Positions 32,249-42,639 of a stretch of 64,000 nucleotides of DNA are shown here, piece after piece; position 1 is the first letter of the stretch; each line of letters starts with the position of its first letter. The translations under genes and the position numbers were made by a program. The stretch spans positions 1,178,001 to 1,242,000 of the forward strand of contig JAZKJV010006941.1 of assembly GCA_037367405.1 (NCBI GenBank), read 5' to 3'. The notes below the pieces were generated by a model, which searched no databases, was not told the origin of the DNA, and saw nothing but the letters and a program-made list of their open reading frames with translations. This DNA comes from Ottelia alismoides (Eukaryota; Streptophyta; Magnoliopsida; Alismatales; Hydrocharitaceae).

Positions 32249-32985
32249 ATGGCTATCCGGCATCCATCAAGCTATAGAGAAGTCTATGAAGGTGAAAATT
32301 TAAGAAATAAAGTACGACATAAGTGTTTTTATACAACTTAATTTGTACGAATTCTGAGAAAAATCTAAAGAGACGAACGAAGCGTTGCAAATCTAAAAGG
32401 CGTCGACATAGCCATACACAGATATACATATGCACACACATCAATAGATGCAAATAAGCATCTGTCTTCATCATCTAAGTTCCATCCATGCACATTTTTG
32501 TCACACTGATTGGTAAATGGAACTCGATGCCAATGTGTAAACGTCAGAACTAATCCACCAAAGTTATTCTGCGTTCTATCCACGCATCCACTTACATAAA
32601 CTATGGTCATTTTACGTAGATATTACTGTAAAAAAAACCCGTGTTAGCATAATCAAGGGAGCATCGACAGGAATATTAACCAGCTATCTTTCTTCAGAGT
32701 ATCTATAAAAGGAGGAAGACGAGGGAGGAGAGCGTCGACACATATCGACGTCCTTGAGGAGAAAGCGCCAGCGAGTGTGAGTTCCAACTCCTCCTAAACT
32801 CATGTTCGCTTATCGTATTTCAATCTGTTGTATACTTGCTCGTGTTTGTTTCGTATTCCGATCGATGTTCACTCTAGTCGAACTGCTTAAGGATTACTTA
32901 GGTAATCACTTAGGTAAATCAACAACCACGAATACGAACATACGAGTCGATTCATGGTGTGAATTTTGTACAGCTTCAACTGCGA
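32249..32985 (+). promoter_or_regulatory. Upstream region, TATA box and 5' UTR of the His/Gly-rich protein gene
   Basis: TATAAAA at 32704-32710 is followed by a purine-rich leader (GGAGGAAGACGAGGGAGGAG) and a transcript start probably near 32735. About 250 bp of leader follows before the ATG at 32986. A GT...AG intron in the leader is possible (ACAG at about 32968) but not proven. 32249-32700 shows no other feature. Confidence 0.5.
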
Positions 32986-33527
32986 ATGGAAGAAGCAATG
33001 GAGAAGGGTGATTTGCCGATCGTTACCGAGAAGGGTTTGCCATCCCCGATCACGGCTGACAAGGGTTTGTCCTCGAATCTGTCCTACGGCTATTACAATT
33101 ACTCCCAAAACTATCACGAGGACTATCCCACCATCGCGGCTTATCCGGTATCCTATCCACCACATGGATATCCACCGCACTCGCACAGATATCCCTCTCA
33201 GGGTTATCCCTCTCATGGTTACTCATCTTCTCATGGTAAGCTCTCTTTGTCTTCGACCATAATTGGGATTTTGCAAAAATATCCTTGTAAATTTTGTAGA
33301 AGGATGATCTCTTTATAATGTTCTATACCGTTGTTTTAGGTCATAACATGAACATGGGCGGAATGCCGCCCATGCTAGACGGTGGCATGGCGGCCGGCTA
33401 TGGAGCGCATCACATGACCCACGGGTCGCACTACCTTGGCCACGACGGTGGCCGCTACGGGCACGGATATCACCACGAAAAGATGAAGTTCAGGAAGAGC
33501 GTGTGGGGTTACAGTCACCACTGCTAG
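32986..33527 (+). CDS. Small His/Gly/Tyr-Pro-rich protein, two exons (GRP-A3-like)
   Basis: Exon 1 is 32986-33235 and exon 2 is 33340-33527; the 104-bp intron has GTAAGC...TTTTAG ends and splits a Gly codon. Joining restores one 438-nt frame of 145 residues. Residues 1-33 form a mixed N terminus (MEEAMEKGDLPIVTEKG...). Residues about 34-83 hold YPP/YPS-type repeats (SYPPHGYPPHSHRYPSQGYP). Residues 84-145 are Gly/His/Met-rich and end in a basic segment (EKMKFRKSVWGY) and a final Cys. This layout resembles plant glycine-rich protein A3 (XYPPX-repeat) family members. No signal peptide or membrane span is seen. The start was set at the ATG at 32986; an in-frame ATG at 32959 would add nine residues. 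Function is not established. Confidence 0.7.
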
Positions 33528-33670
33528 TTCAAGAAATGGAAGTAGCTAGGTTCCCATGCCAAATGGAGAACCATGATTATGATATAAGCTTTATTCTTAC
33601 CTAACGCATCACCTCTACTGAATGCATACGATGCGAGTAGTCCTTTATTGGAAAAGTCATGTATTAATCG

Positions 33671-33672
<2 letters not shown>

Positions 33673-33720
<48 letters not shown>
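33673..33720 (+). repeat. (AT)n microsatellite
   Basis: About 24 uninterrupted TA dinucleotides, about 150 bp after the stop codon of the preceding gene. Confidence 0.95.
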
Positions 33721-33723
<3 letters not shown>

Positions 33724-33996
33724 ACGGAGATTTATTCGTTGGGAAATGACGAATAAAATATCCGTTGTTGTGTTGCACGTTTGACTCTTATTTATGAATT
33801 ACAAAAGTTGATAATCGATCATTTTCGTGGGCATGAAGATGTTGATCACGAAAGGACAATGAGAGAAGGTGAATTTCTCCATTGTCCATCATGTAGTGTT
33901 TTTCGAAGATTGCTTTGGTCTATTGGTCTCAATTTTTTCTTTTTGCAGAGTATAATTCTGATTAATCTCTTATGTATGTATGTGTGTGTATGAGAA

Positions 33997-35359
33997 TTTC
34001 AAATGAGGAAGGGTATCACCGCTTTTGGGGTGAGCCATTAATATGGACTTTTAGATCTTGATCGCATGGTTGAGATTAAATGGGGATTAATGCTAATTTT
34101 TTATTGATGAAAACTCCATTTTCGTCATTGTCACATTCTAAGTGACAACCTAGATCCCTATTTTATCTCCATTTTTCATACTCTCTCTCTCTCTCACACG
34201 TGACTCCACATTCGATGCCTGGGCATTGAGCCCCTCTCCTTCGCATCTAGGGTTTGACCTACAGCCATCGTTGTCATCCGAGTTGCTTCGAGAGAGGAGG
34301 CGCATGCGTGATGGGATCACCTGAAGAGGCTTGATATGGAGGTGGCAGCGAGATTTGAAGGTCACGACGACTGTCTCATTCTTTTTCTTCCTTAAAATCT
34401 CTACATCTTTCTTTTTTCTTCTCGCGATCTCATATTCTCTAATCTGAATAAACCTCATGGCTCTCGATCTAATCAGCTTCTCCCTCTCTAATTCCGCCAG
34501 ATCTCTTCGACTAAAACGATAATGATACAACATGAAAATCCGTTCCTCAGTCCTTGCATCACCAGAGCAACCCCTTGGATATTAAAGACCGGCATCTTCA
34601 GTAATTATCGCATAGAGTTCGATCAAATGATTGAAGAAGTCAGAAAAACAAAGAACAGATCCCAGAGGGCCAACATGGAGGACAGTGCGTGGGAAGTGAG
34701 TCGTAGATTTACATTGTGGTATAATTATTTTACTTAATTGACATTCATATTTATATATTGATTTGCTTTTTTTACAAATCTCATTGTTATTTTTTATTTT
34801 GCAGAGCTCGAAAATATGTGTGGCAATCGAAGCAATGAAACATGCGTGAATTTTACAAAGGAGTTTGATACAATTACAAAGATTCAAGTAATTTTTACAA
34901 ACGGTTAATACCTATTTACAAAAAAACCTAAAAATAGTATATGTGGTTTACATGGAAATAATTACAAAAAGAGCATGAACTTTACAAAGTACCAAAAAAT
35001 TTATAAAAGAATGTATTTTCCATTTTTATTGGAAACCATTGACTCAGAATGTAAAAAATATTAACGAAATTACAAAGAGAAAAAGTACATTTCAAATACT
35101 CGTTAGAGTTTACAAAGTTATGATTGATTCAAAATCCTTCCAAACAAAATTAAAAATTAATCAATAACAGTATTAATGAAAAAACCAAATCCAAAAAAGA
35201 TTAAAATGGTAATTCGAAACTATTAAATGAAACCCACATTTAATCTAGATGATAGAAATGCCCTTTTGGATAAGTTTTTTGATGCAACCATCAGATTTAG
35301 ATCCGATAAATCTTTTTGACGGATCACCATAATATTGGTGAGACCCACCTCATTTGAAA
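33997..35359 (+). mobile_element. MULE-like foldback element A (non-autonomous)
   Basis: Long terminal inverted repeats: left TTTCAAATGAGG (33997), then GGGTATCACC and TGAGCCATTAATATGG. The right end read in reverse gives TTTCAAATGAGGTGGGTCTC (from 35359) and continues in step for roughly 150 bp with mismatches. The interior has a CT-rich stretch (34180-34200), a GC-balanced core and AT-rich flanks. A 127-codon minus ORF (34150-34533) overlaps the left repeat and is not called. No target duplication was verified. Confidence 0.5.
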
Positions 35360-35439
35360 GGGTCTGTATATATCGGATATCTTTTGAATGGGACACGATC
35401 CTTCCATCTCTAAGGAAAGCTAATGATCCCATACATCTG

Positions 35440-36910
35440 TAATTTATCCGGTGGTTGTCATTAAAGGTATATTAATATTATTATTTAATTAATCAAAAAA
35501 CTCATTTTGGCCATTATTCATTATCTAAATATAGTATGTAATCACCTAAAATATCTCATCATTAATCTCTCTTCTAATTTTTCCATTGACATTGCCAACA
35601 CACCCTTTTGAAACCCTAACCTCACACATACGAAAAGCAAGAGGAAGAGGAGGACGAGCGTAACGACAACATTGGCAATGTACTCCGGGCGTCGCTCATC
35701 TCTGCTATCATCAAAGGTCTCGTCAACCTTTTCGTCTCCATCTTCACCGTCGATAGGGCATCTGCGTTGGAGCATCATGGGACATCATCCTCTTCGCCCC
35801 ATCGCAGAGATGACGACGGAGATGCATGAGTGGAGGTGACGACGTCGACGCATGGGCGGAGTTGACGATAGAGGCATGCAATCGTTCGTGTTGGTGACAC
35901 TTTCCTCCGTGGCATTGTTGTCGCGGTCCTTACATGCAACGTCGGTGATGTCGCAGATGATGGCAACGAGGGAAATAATCGATAAGGAGATGGTGATCAG
36001 GTGCTTCTTAGAGTGGTTCCCAATGTCGTGTGCGGCTTCATCGACAAGGTGGATGTGGATGGCATGCTTAGTTGCAGGGGGATGGCATTGCGACTCTCAG
36101 AGAAGTTCTTCACGTTGACGACAACAATAATGCGTAGATCGATAGAGATGTGCATAACACGATGGTGGTAGTGCAAGGAGGCCATGCAACTATTATATCT
36201 TACATATTTTATGTGTATTATACATTTTGTGATGTGTATTATACAGTTTTGTTGTGCATTATACATTTTGATATGTATTTTTACATAACAATTAGGCGTG
36301 AATGGCAATTGTATTTTTTTATATATCTTGTACATTTGATGTGTATTACACATTTTGGATATGCATTACACATTTTGGATGTGTATTATACATTTTGGAT
36401 GTGTATTATACACATTGAAAATATGTATTATACATTTATGTAAAAAAGAATACACATTTCACATAAATCACCAAAATGTAAAAATAACTAATATATTGCT
36501 AATATAAATTTTATTATACAAAGAACCATACAAAATTTATAAATGACTGATGAATTTTGAAAGAATCACGGATTTCTACAAAAAGCATACAATCGTTACA
36601 AAAGGAACCAATGATTCTACAAAAAAATGTGAGGATACAAACATCTGCCTCACGTAATATTGTCCTGCATGAAATTAGATACTATTTAAATAAGGTATTG
36701 CAGAAAAATATCAAAATTAGATCTAGCTAAATGTAGTATTTGGAACCATTAAATGGTATGCATAATTAATGCAAAAGACGATGACCAAAATACTCTTTTG
36801 AGCAAAGAATTGACGGTGCTGTTAGATTTGAATTTAATGGATACAATCATTGGTTTTCCTTACACATGGAAGGAGCATGTCCTATTGGAAGGACCCCTAT
36901 GTGTATATGT
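35440..36910 (+). mobile_element. MULE-like element B, diverged relative of A
   Basis: 35485-35545 (AACTCATTTTGGCCATTATT...) parallels element A at 34105-34150 (AACTCCATTTTCGTCATTGT...). The right side (36740-36830, reverse sense) parallels A at 35210-35290 (TTTAATGGTTCC, CATCGTCTTTTG words). The core is GC-richer with GATG/GACGA words. Boundaries are approximate. Confidence 0.35.
36208..36437 (+). repeat. Degenerate 20-bp minisatellite
   Basis: The unit GTGTATTATACATTTTGGAT recurs in imperfect form about eight times, most regularly at 36338-36420, with gaps at 36270-36335. It lies in the right half of element B. Confidence 0.8.
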
Positions 36911-37129
36911 ATGTGATTTATATGATAGATTTGTGTTATTTGGTAGCTATTTGCTTTAAGTCCTTATCTTTGCTTGCAGCTAGATCATTTGTTGCCATAT
37001 TCATCCCTGTGTATTTCTACTTTTTTTCTAAGCAATATTGTAGCATCAGGAATCGAGAGTACATGAGCATATATATTTGGCTCATGCTACGATGTACAAG
37101 GTGGGTTTGCTACCATGATCGTGCTTAGG

Positions 37130-37289
37130 GCACGGGTTCTCTGTTGTGGTGTTGTGGTGATATACCGCACCATAGCCGCTCGATCAAGCTCGAGCTTGAT
37201 CGAGCGATTGTGGTGCGGTACAACACCACAATAGACGATCGAAACTCTCGTGCTTAAAGAAAACATGTCTCGACCTTTCTTTCTTGTAG
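37130..37289 (+). mobile_element. Long hairpin next to a CACTA-type end
   Basis: 37177-37206 is a perfect 30-bp palindrome (half-site CGCTCGATCAAGCTC). Imperfect arms extend outwards (ACCGCAC/GTGCGGT; TTGTGGTGTTGT/ACAACACCACAA) to about 37130 and 37255. It is followed at 37276-37289 by TTTCTTGTAGTG, the inverted CACTACAAGAAA terminus of CACTA elements. The matching left end was not found, so this may be a one-ended relic. Confidence 0.45.
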
Positions 37290-37847
37290 TGGACTTCGCT
37301 CGCCTTTGGTTTGATTTGATATGGACCAACTTCGCACTTAATGGAACAAATTGTCCTCCTGGAGCATCCTATGCAAGTCTTCATGTGAGAAGTTGGTCTT
37401 CGCCAGATTAGATATACTCGCGGATCGCTCACTCAGTTCTTAGGTGCAGGAGTAGTGAGGCTTGCTTGACCCCAATTCAATGCCTACTTCGAGGATAGAC
37501 TTGCTTGCTCTTTAAAAAAGGAACGAGTTGTAATGAAGTGAAGATGGGGTTGTAGAGTCGGAGAAAGACGAAAGATGCATTGCAAGCACGGGTGCATCGG
37601 CGATAGGTTTGAAATGGTGGTATCATAACTACTTTCACCATAAGTTCGAAAATTTTCTGGGATAAAAATAAGTTATCCATAAACCTGAAAAGTAAACAGA
37701 TTAGCTAGCTTCTCTCAAATCACTATCAACCAGGCCCCAGTAATCGAATAATTTTTGGAGGTATTACATCAACACAACAAAAGTATTTTTGGGCGTTGGT
37801 GATTGTCTGTGGAATAAGTTGAACATGGCAATCCAATTACGATGTTT

Positions 37848-37870
37848 CACACACACACACACATATATAT
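37848..37870 (+). repeat. (CA)8(TA)4 compound microsatellite
   Basis: Eight CA units run directly into about four TA units. Confidence 0.9.
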
Positions 37871-37954
37871 GTGGGAAAAATGGGGTTGTCCTCTAGGGGC
37901 AGCCAACATGGCTGCTCCCATATCATTTTTCACATTTTTTTTGAAAAAATATCA

Positions 37955-38075
37955 CTATGTATATTCATCACTATATCCCTCTTATATGTCATTCGAATTT
38001 CGTCAGAAACATAGACTCCTACAGCCTCCATCCAGACGTCATTTTTTTAACGGTCCCATGATTTTTTATCACCTA
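37955..38075 (+). mobile_element. Half copy of the 55101-55390 foldback MITE
   Basis: CATCACTATATCCCTCTTAT, followed by a stretch around TTTCGTCAGAAACA and later TTTAACGGTC, corresponds in order to the left half of the 55.1 kb element. The right arm is missing. Confidence 0.55.
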
Positions 38076-38492
38076 ATAATAATGGATTTGGGAAATTGAA
38101 TATGATGTCTAGCTATTCAAGTTTAAAGCATACCACTCAAGCATCAAACGGTTCACATATCGACTAACTCTATGATTATCAACTGGAATCTACCGAAAAA
38201 ATGCTAGACAATTGCGTTTATATAGAAAAAACTAACTATAGCGTAATCAGATATTTTAAAGGACTCAACCGAAATAAAACCAGACCATGCTCTCTGTATG
38301 GATATTTTCCATAATAATCCATCTCAACCACCGTCTAGAAAAGGTATTCGCGTGTCAAATACCCGATTTGTCCATACCCCCAAATTAACACTGCAATTTT
38401 AAGTAAAAGGTAGTGTTGAATTCCAATTCTTAGCTCTTTGTGTAATCCCTAGCTCGCAACCACCGAGCGCAAACCACCGGCGGCCGGACGCT

Positions 38493-38885
38493 TTACTGCC
38501 GCGCGATGATCTGCGCGGTGGAGACGCCGGAGGCGTCCCTCCCCGTGACGACGACCATCTGCCCCTGCGCCACGAGGGTCTTGTAGATCTCCACGAGGAC
38601 CCTGTTGTCGTACTCCTTGTCCGGAGGCCTCGCGAAGCCGCCGCTCGGCTGGCCGCCGAGGGCGCCGCTCGAGCCGGCCACTCGGAGCATCATGCGCACG
38701 TACCCGTCGCGAATCCGGGCCAGGATCCGCAAAGGGTAGCGCAGCGCGCGGGTGAGGATCCGGATCTTGGGCTTGATCCGGAAGAAGCGGCGGCGGCGAC
38801 GGTTCGCCGGTTCGTCGGCTATGCGGTGGTACGCACGGCGCGTCCACTGGAGCCTCACGCCGGTGGTCGGAGCTTCCTCCGGCAT
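38493..38885 (-). CDS. Conserved small plant protein of unknown function (130 aa)
   Basis: Single-exon, GC-rich frame from the ATG at 38885 to TGA. Residues 1-30 (MPEEAPTTGVRLQWTRRAYH) are mixed. Residues 27-60 are strongly basic (RRRRRFFRIKPKIRILTRAL). Then comes RILARIRDGYVRMMLRVAGS (about 53-72), a Gly/Ser-rich linker, and FARPPDKEYDNRVLVEIYKT (about 83-102) before a variable C terminus. The paired motifs ARIRDGYVRMML and KEYD-x-R/K-x-LVEIYK are ones I associate with a land-plant family of short proteins of unknown function, usually 120-180 residues. No signal peptide or membrane helix. A TATA-like TATATCA lies about 60 bp upstream on the minus strand, and the 5' UTR carries a CA repeat. 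Looks intact and expressed. The high GC against AT-rich surroundings suits a monocot gene. Confidence 0.75.
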   Translation of the reverse strand: MPEEAPTTGVRLQWTRRAYHRIADEPANRRRRRFFRIKPKIRILTRALRYPLRILARIRDGYVRMMLRVAGSSGALGGQPSGGFARPPDKEYDNRVLVEIYKTLVAQGQMVVVTGRDASGVSTAQIIARQ

Positions 38886-38940
38886 CGTGGTTGTGGGGAA
38901 TTGTGTGTGTGTGTGGTTCGGGAGAGGTGTTGAGTTGGTG

Positions 38941-38950
38941 TGATATAAAT
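38941..38950 (-). promoter_or_regulatory. Candidate TATA element of the 38493-38885 gene
   Basis: The minus strand reads ATTTATATCA about 60 bp upstream of the ATG, with a (CA)n leader between them (about 38905-38917). Confidence 0.4.
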
Positions 38951-38989
38951 TGGTTGGAGAATTACCTTATTGATGCTAGGATCATGATT

Positions 38990-40350
38990 ATTTTCAATTC
39001 AGTCCCTCTCTTGTCGCGAGCTTCATTATTCGGTACACAGTACATTTGTAGTACTATTTGTATATCTATTTTCGTATATAAATATAATGGTAATTTTAAT
39101 CATATTAACATAATTGAATATTTCCTTTCACCGTATTTGATATAATTATTATGATATAAGCTCATTCAGTATATTTTTGTATCATATGTATTCTATTCAA
39201 TATATGCATATTTAAGCTAATTTATAGAATACTTCTAATATTATTCGTTATGCGATCAGTATCTATTTTACATCATATTCATTTTTTAATATTATAATAT
39301 AGTTTTCATATTTGTCAATTCACATACATATTTACCGTATACGGTAACATGATAACCGTCTTCATCCGTTTGTATCCCTACTAGTCATGTATCAGCATTG
39401 AACCGATCCGGGCATGGAGCAGATCTGGCTCTGGATATATACTAGCTTTCGGGCTTTACCGATGGTTTTAGGCTGTCGATGGGTTGGTGATCTCATTTAG
39501 GTTTTCTTGAAGGGTGATTGTAATATTTTACCACGAAGAGGGGGGGGATCTGACTTCATTAATGGCACGACCTCCGGGCATTGCATTAATTAAGACTCCT
39601 GTTGGAAAAAACAACGTGAGATATTATATTTTGCCCGAAACTAAACTCACTAAAAACGATTAGAAAGCAACATTTGCGGGTGATTAATAATTGGGCGATA
39701 TGCACACACATGATGTTATACAAATACCTTTGGTGCGTTTGGTTCGAGAATAAACAGAAACAAGGATGTGGAATAAAAAGAATAAGGGTTTATTTTTTGT
39801 TCGGTTGAAGGATAGGAATAAGGAGAATAACGTGAAATAAAAGTAGATAAGGTGAGATAAAGATAGGAATAAGAGTGAAATAAGATGAAATAATAAGGAA
39901 TAATCGTACCACTGAAAACCGTATCGTGAGAAGAATTGACCCTTTAGAACCTATTCTCCAAGCGACGTTTGTGTTTTGTATAATTGCAATCATCGGCGTA
40001 TTTACATATATAGTCCCGATGCCGTTTTTTTATTGCGAACGAACTTTGATGTTAGATCTCGAGATTCGAAAAAGAAGACAGATGTAGAACTACATTTAGC
40101 TGCAAGTGTTAATGCTGCGTCTCGATAAATAGCAGAGACAAGACCAACGTGGTGGGAATTAAGGGGCCGATGGTCTACAGTGCAAAGTGGTGGTCGGCAC
40201 GAGGACCACATCATGATCGGGAGATCAGATCTCATCTGAGCCGTCCACTCAACTTACGGAACTCATCCGCTGATAGATCTGAACATTCTATCGAAATCTA
40301 AGCGAACACCAAGATTTTTTTAAACATAAACTTAACTTAAGCTAACTAAG
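38990..40350 (+). other. AT-rich intergenic region, no gene seen
   Basis: 39000-39360 is AT-rich. 39735-39900 begins GGTGCGTTTGGTTCGAGAAT and is purine-rich (AATAAGG words); the GCGTTTGGTT word is common at ends of plant MITEs, but I found no matching end. Nothing coding. Confidence 0.5.
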
Positions 40351-40354
40351 CAGT

Positions 40355-41019
40355 CAGGTTTAAAAAATCGGATCGAATCGGTCGGTCGGACCGAGAACCG
40401 GCCTCGACTTGGTCGGTTGGGCCTATTTTATGTAATTATTTTTTAAAAAAAAATCGGGTCCCACAGGTCGTTGGATCGGGTTGGCACAGCTTTGATGGTT
40501 AGTATATTTTCAAAAAATAAAAGTTTAAAGAATGAAATAATTGGATTTTTATCACTTATGTCCTTCTTAACTTTTGCAATTTCAGTTATGTCCCTCTCTT
40601 TTTTGGAATATAACTTGTGCCACTACTTTCTTAGAATAATTTTCTAGAACAACTATAAATAAATTATTGCAATATTATATTCATATATAATGGTAGAAAA
40701 GGTGACTACCTTTTGTGGAGTTTTACTTGAAATAGACAATCATATGTTATTCTATTGAAAGATTTGACATGTTAAACGATTTTTTCATTGATATATAAAT
40801 ATATACTTACATATATGTATTTGGTTTTATCGCTTCATAAAATAGTTCGACTGGTCGGACTCGTGAATTAAGCTCGATTAGATTTTTTCCGAGTCAATAG
40901 GAATAATGATGTCATGCTAACATCATAATCGGTCCGACCGATTTGAACTGACGGTCCGATCCGATTGGACCGAACCGAAGACTGAGCAATTAATGTCCGA
41001 TCCGACTTTTAAAACCTTG
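40355..41019 (+). mobile_element. hAT-like non-autonomous element with GGACCG-rich ends
   Basis: Left CAGGTTTAAAAAATCGGATC and right (reverse) CAAGGTTTTAAAAGTCGGAT are inverted repeats. They are followed on both sides by CGGTCGGACCGA-type repeats (40374-40425 and 40930-40975). Flanks share GCAGT (40350-40354 and 41022-41026), a partial 8-bp duplication. No ORF of note. Confidence 0.5.
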
Positions 41020-41559
41020 GTGGCAGTAATGATCAAGGTCCAATGTGCGTGGGGAACAGAGCCCCACACGAGGGTCGCGTGGGGTCTTTATTATATACGG
41101 GATGAAACGGTTGTAATCTATGGCTCGTTTGGTTGCCAGGATATAGATGTGGCAAGAGAATTCGAGGACTATGTATCTTAACTCGTTTGGTTGGTAGAGT
41201 CGTGTTGGTAATGTGCATACCATGTGGGTTGCGGGGACATGTTTGTATTTACTTGAAGAGAAATAAACGATCGGTTTATTCGATCGTAATAAAAATTTTA
41301 ATAATATAGTTTTGCTTTACTGATGAATGTAATTATTCTAGGGTTTTGAAACGTAAAAGTTCATCGAATAAGATTTGATTTTGATTGAGTGAAATGGTAG
41401 TGTGGAAGTATTGAAGAAATCTAAAGGGTGCCAGTGTAAATCACTTGCTTAGACTTTAATAAAGAAACTGGAATAGTTATAGAATTTAGAGATAAGAATA
41501 TAAATAGCAGGAATTTTTTACTATATGGTTATTAATAAAATCATAATTAAATAAATAAA

Positions 41560-41799
41560 GGATTTTTACCTTACGAACTTTAGAAACTTGTTAAATTATC
41601 TCCACAACCTTTTGCACAGCGTAATTACCTCCTCGACCCGGTAAATTAGTCTACGATCCCTCGCGAGCTTCAAACATATTAACCACAGAGCTCTTGAGGT
41701 AAGGATTAGCAAGTTTATGGGGTCGAGGGGGTAATTACATTGTGCAGAAGGTCGTAAGGGTAATTTAACAAGTTTCCAAGGATTGTGGGGTAAAAATCC
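41560..41799 (+). mobile_element. Foldback MITE (about 240 bp)
   Basis: GGATTTTTACC (41560) pairs with GGTAAAAATCC (41789). The arms continue inward through AAACTTGTTAAATTA / TAATTTAACAAGTTT and GTAATTACC / GGTAATTAC with CTCGACCC / GGGTCGAG at the inner end, i.e. nearly 90 bp per arm. No coding capacity. Confidence 0.7.
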
Positions 41800-42457
41800 C
41801 AATAAATGACTAGGAAAATTCAGTATTAAAAATAGCTATCACTCGTCACCTAAGATGTCGATTTGGCATTTCTGGTGCTGATTTGGGGTTACCCGTGAAA
41901 ATCGGCACCTCAACTTCTGCTCGAGGAGGGACTCGGGCTTGCAGGTGCGGGATCGATGTAGAAGTAGTGCTGAGTAGACGCCATAAGCTTGCGGTTGAGG
42001 TGCGACGATCATCAGATGGGGATGGGGACACGTCGAGGAGCACCACCGAATAGTGTTGGTGATATTGGTGGTCAGGGACTGAGCCAAGAATTTTCTATTA
42101 GTGGGGACATAAAGAATTGTTGTTGTATGATTATCCATAGGCTAACTTTGTAGTAGCGATGCATGAATATTTGTGCAATGTTTAACAACTAGATATAATT
42201 ATGTAGACTGTAAATAAAAAACCATATACAATAATAAATATTTACATGAAAATCCATCTAATGTAATAATATATTAGTTTATGTCAACATCAAAGTTGAG
42301 GTCAATTGCATTTTTAAGAGATGATATTTTTATTTCAGATACATGATACCTTTAATCATAAAAACATTAAAATAAAAACTTTATTGTGCATTATTTTATT
42401 TTATAATTATACTATAATAGTTAGTAAATTATAAATATTTTAATTTACTCCATGAGA

Positions 42458-42622
42458 GGGTTGATCATGTGAGAAACAAAAACTTTTAGAGCATGGAAGC
42501 AATGATTATGAACCACTAGATTATGTCATCTCTCTCCCCATTGATTGGAGGAGAGAGATGAACAGAATCTAGTGGTCCAAACTCACTGCTCTCACATGTT
42601 TTGGCTCTCACAGGATCAACCC
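42458..42622 (+). mobile_element. Foldback MITE (about 165 bp core)
   Basis: GGGTTGATCATGTGAG pairs with CTCACAGGATCAACCC at the ends. Inside, AACCACTAGATT pairs with AATCTAGTGGT and CATCTCTCTCC with GGAGAGAGATG. No coding capacity. Confidence 0.65.
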
Positions 42623-42639
42623 TTTACTCCGTGATAGTT

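Noticed and set aside
34150..34533. 127-codon minus ORF as a gene
   Set aside because: Overlaps the terminal inverted repeat of MULE-like element A and has no recognisable domain.
39735..41220. One large element bounded by GCGTTTGGTT words at 39738 and near 41185
   Set aside because: The two words are in the same orientation rather than inverted, and no target duplication was found.
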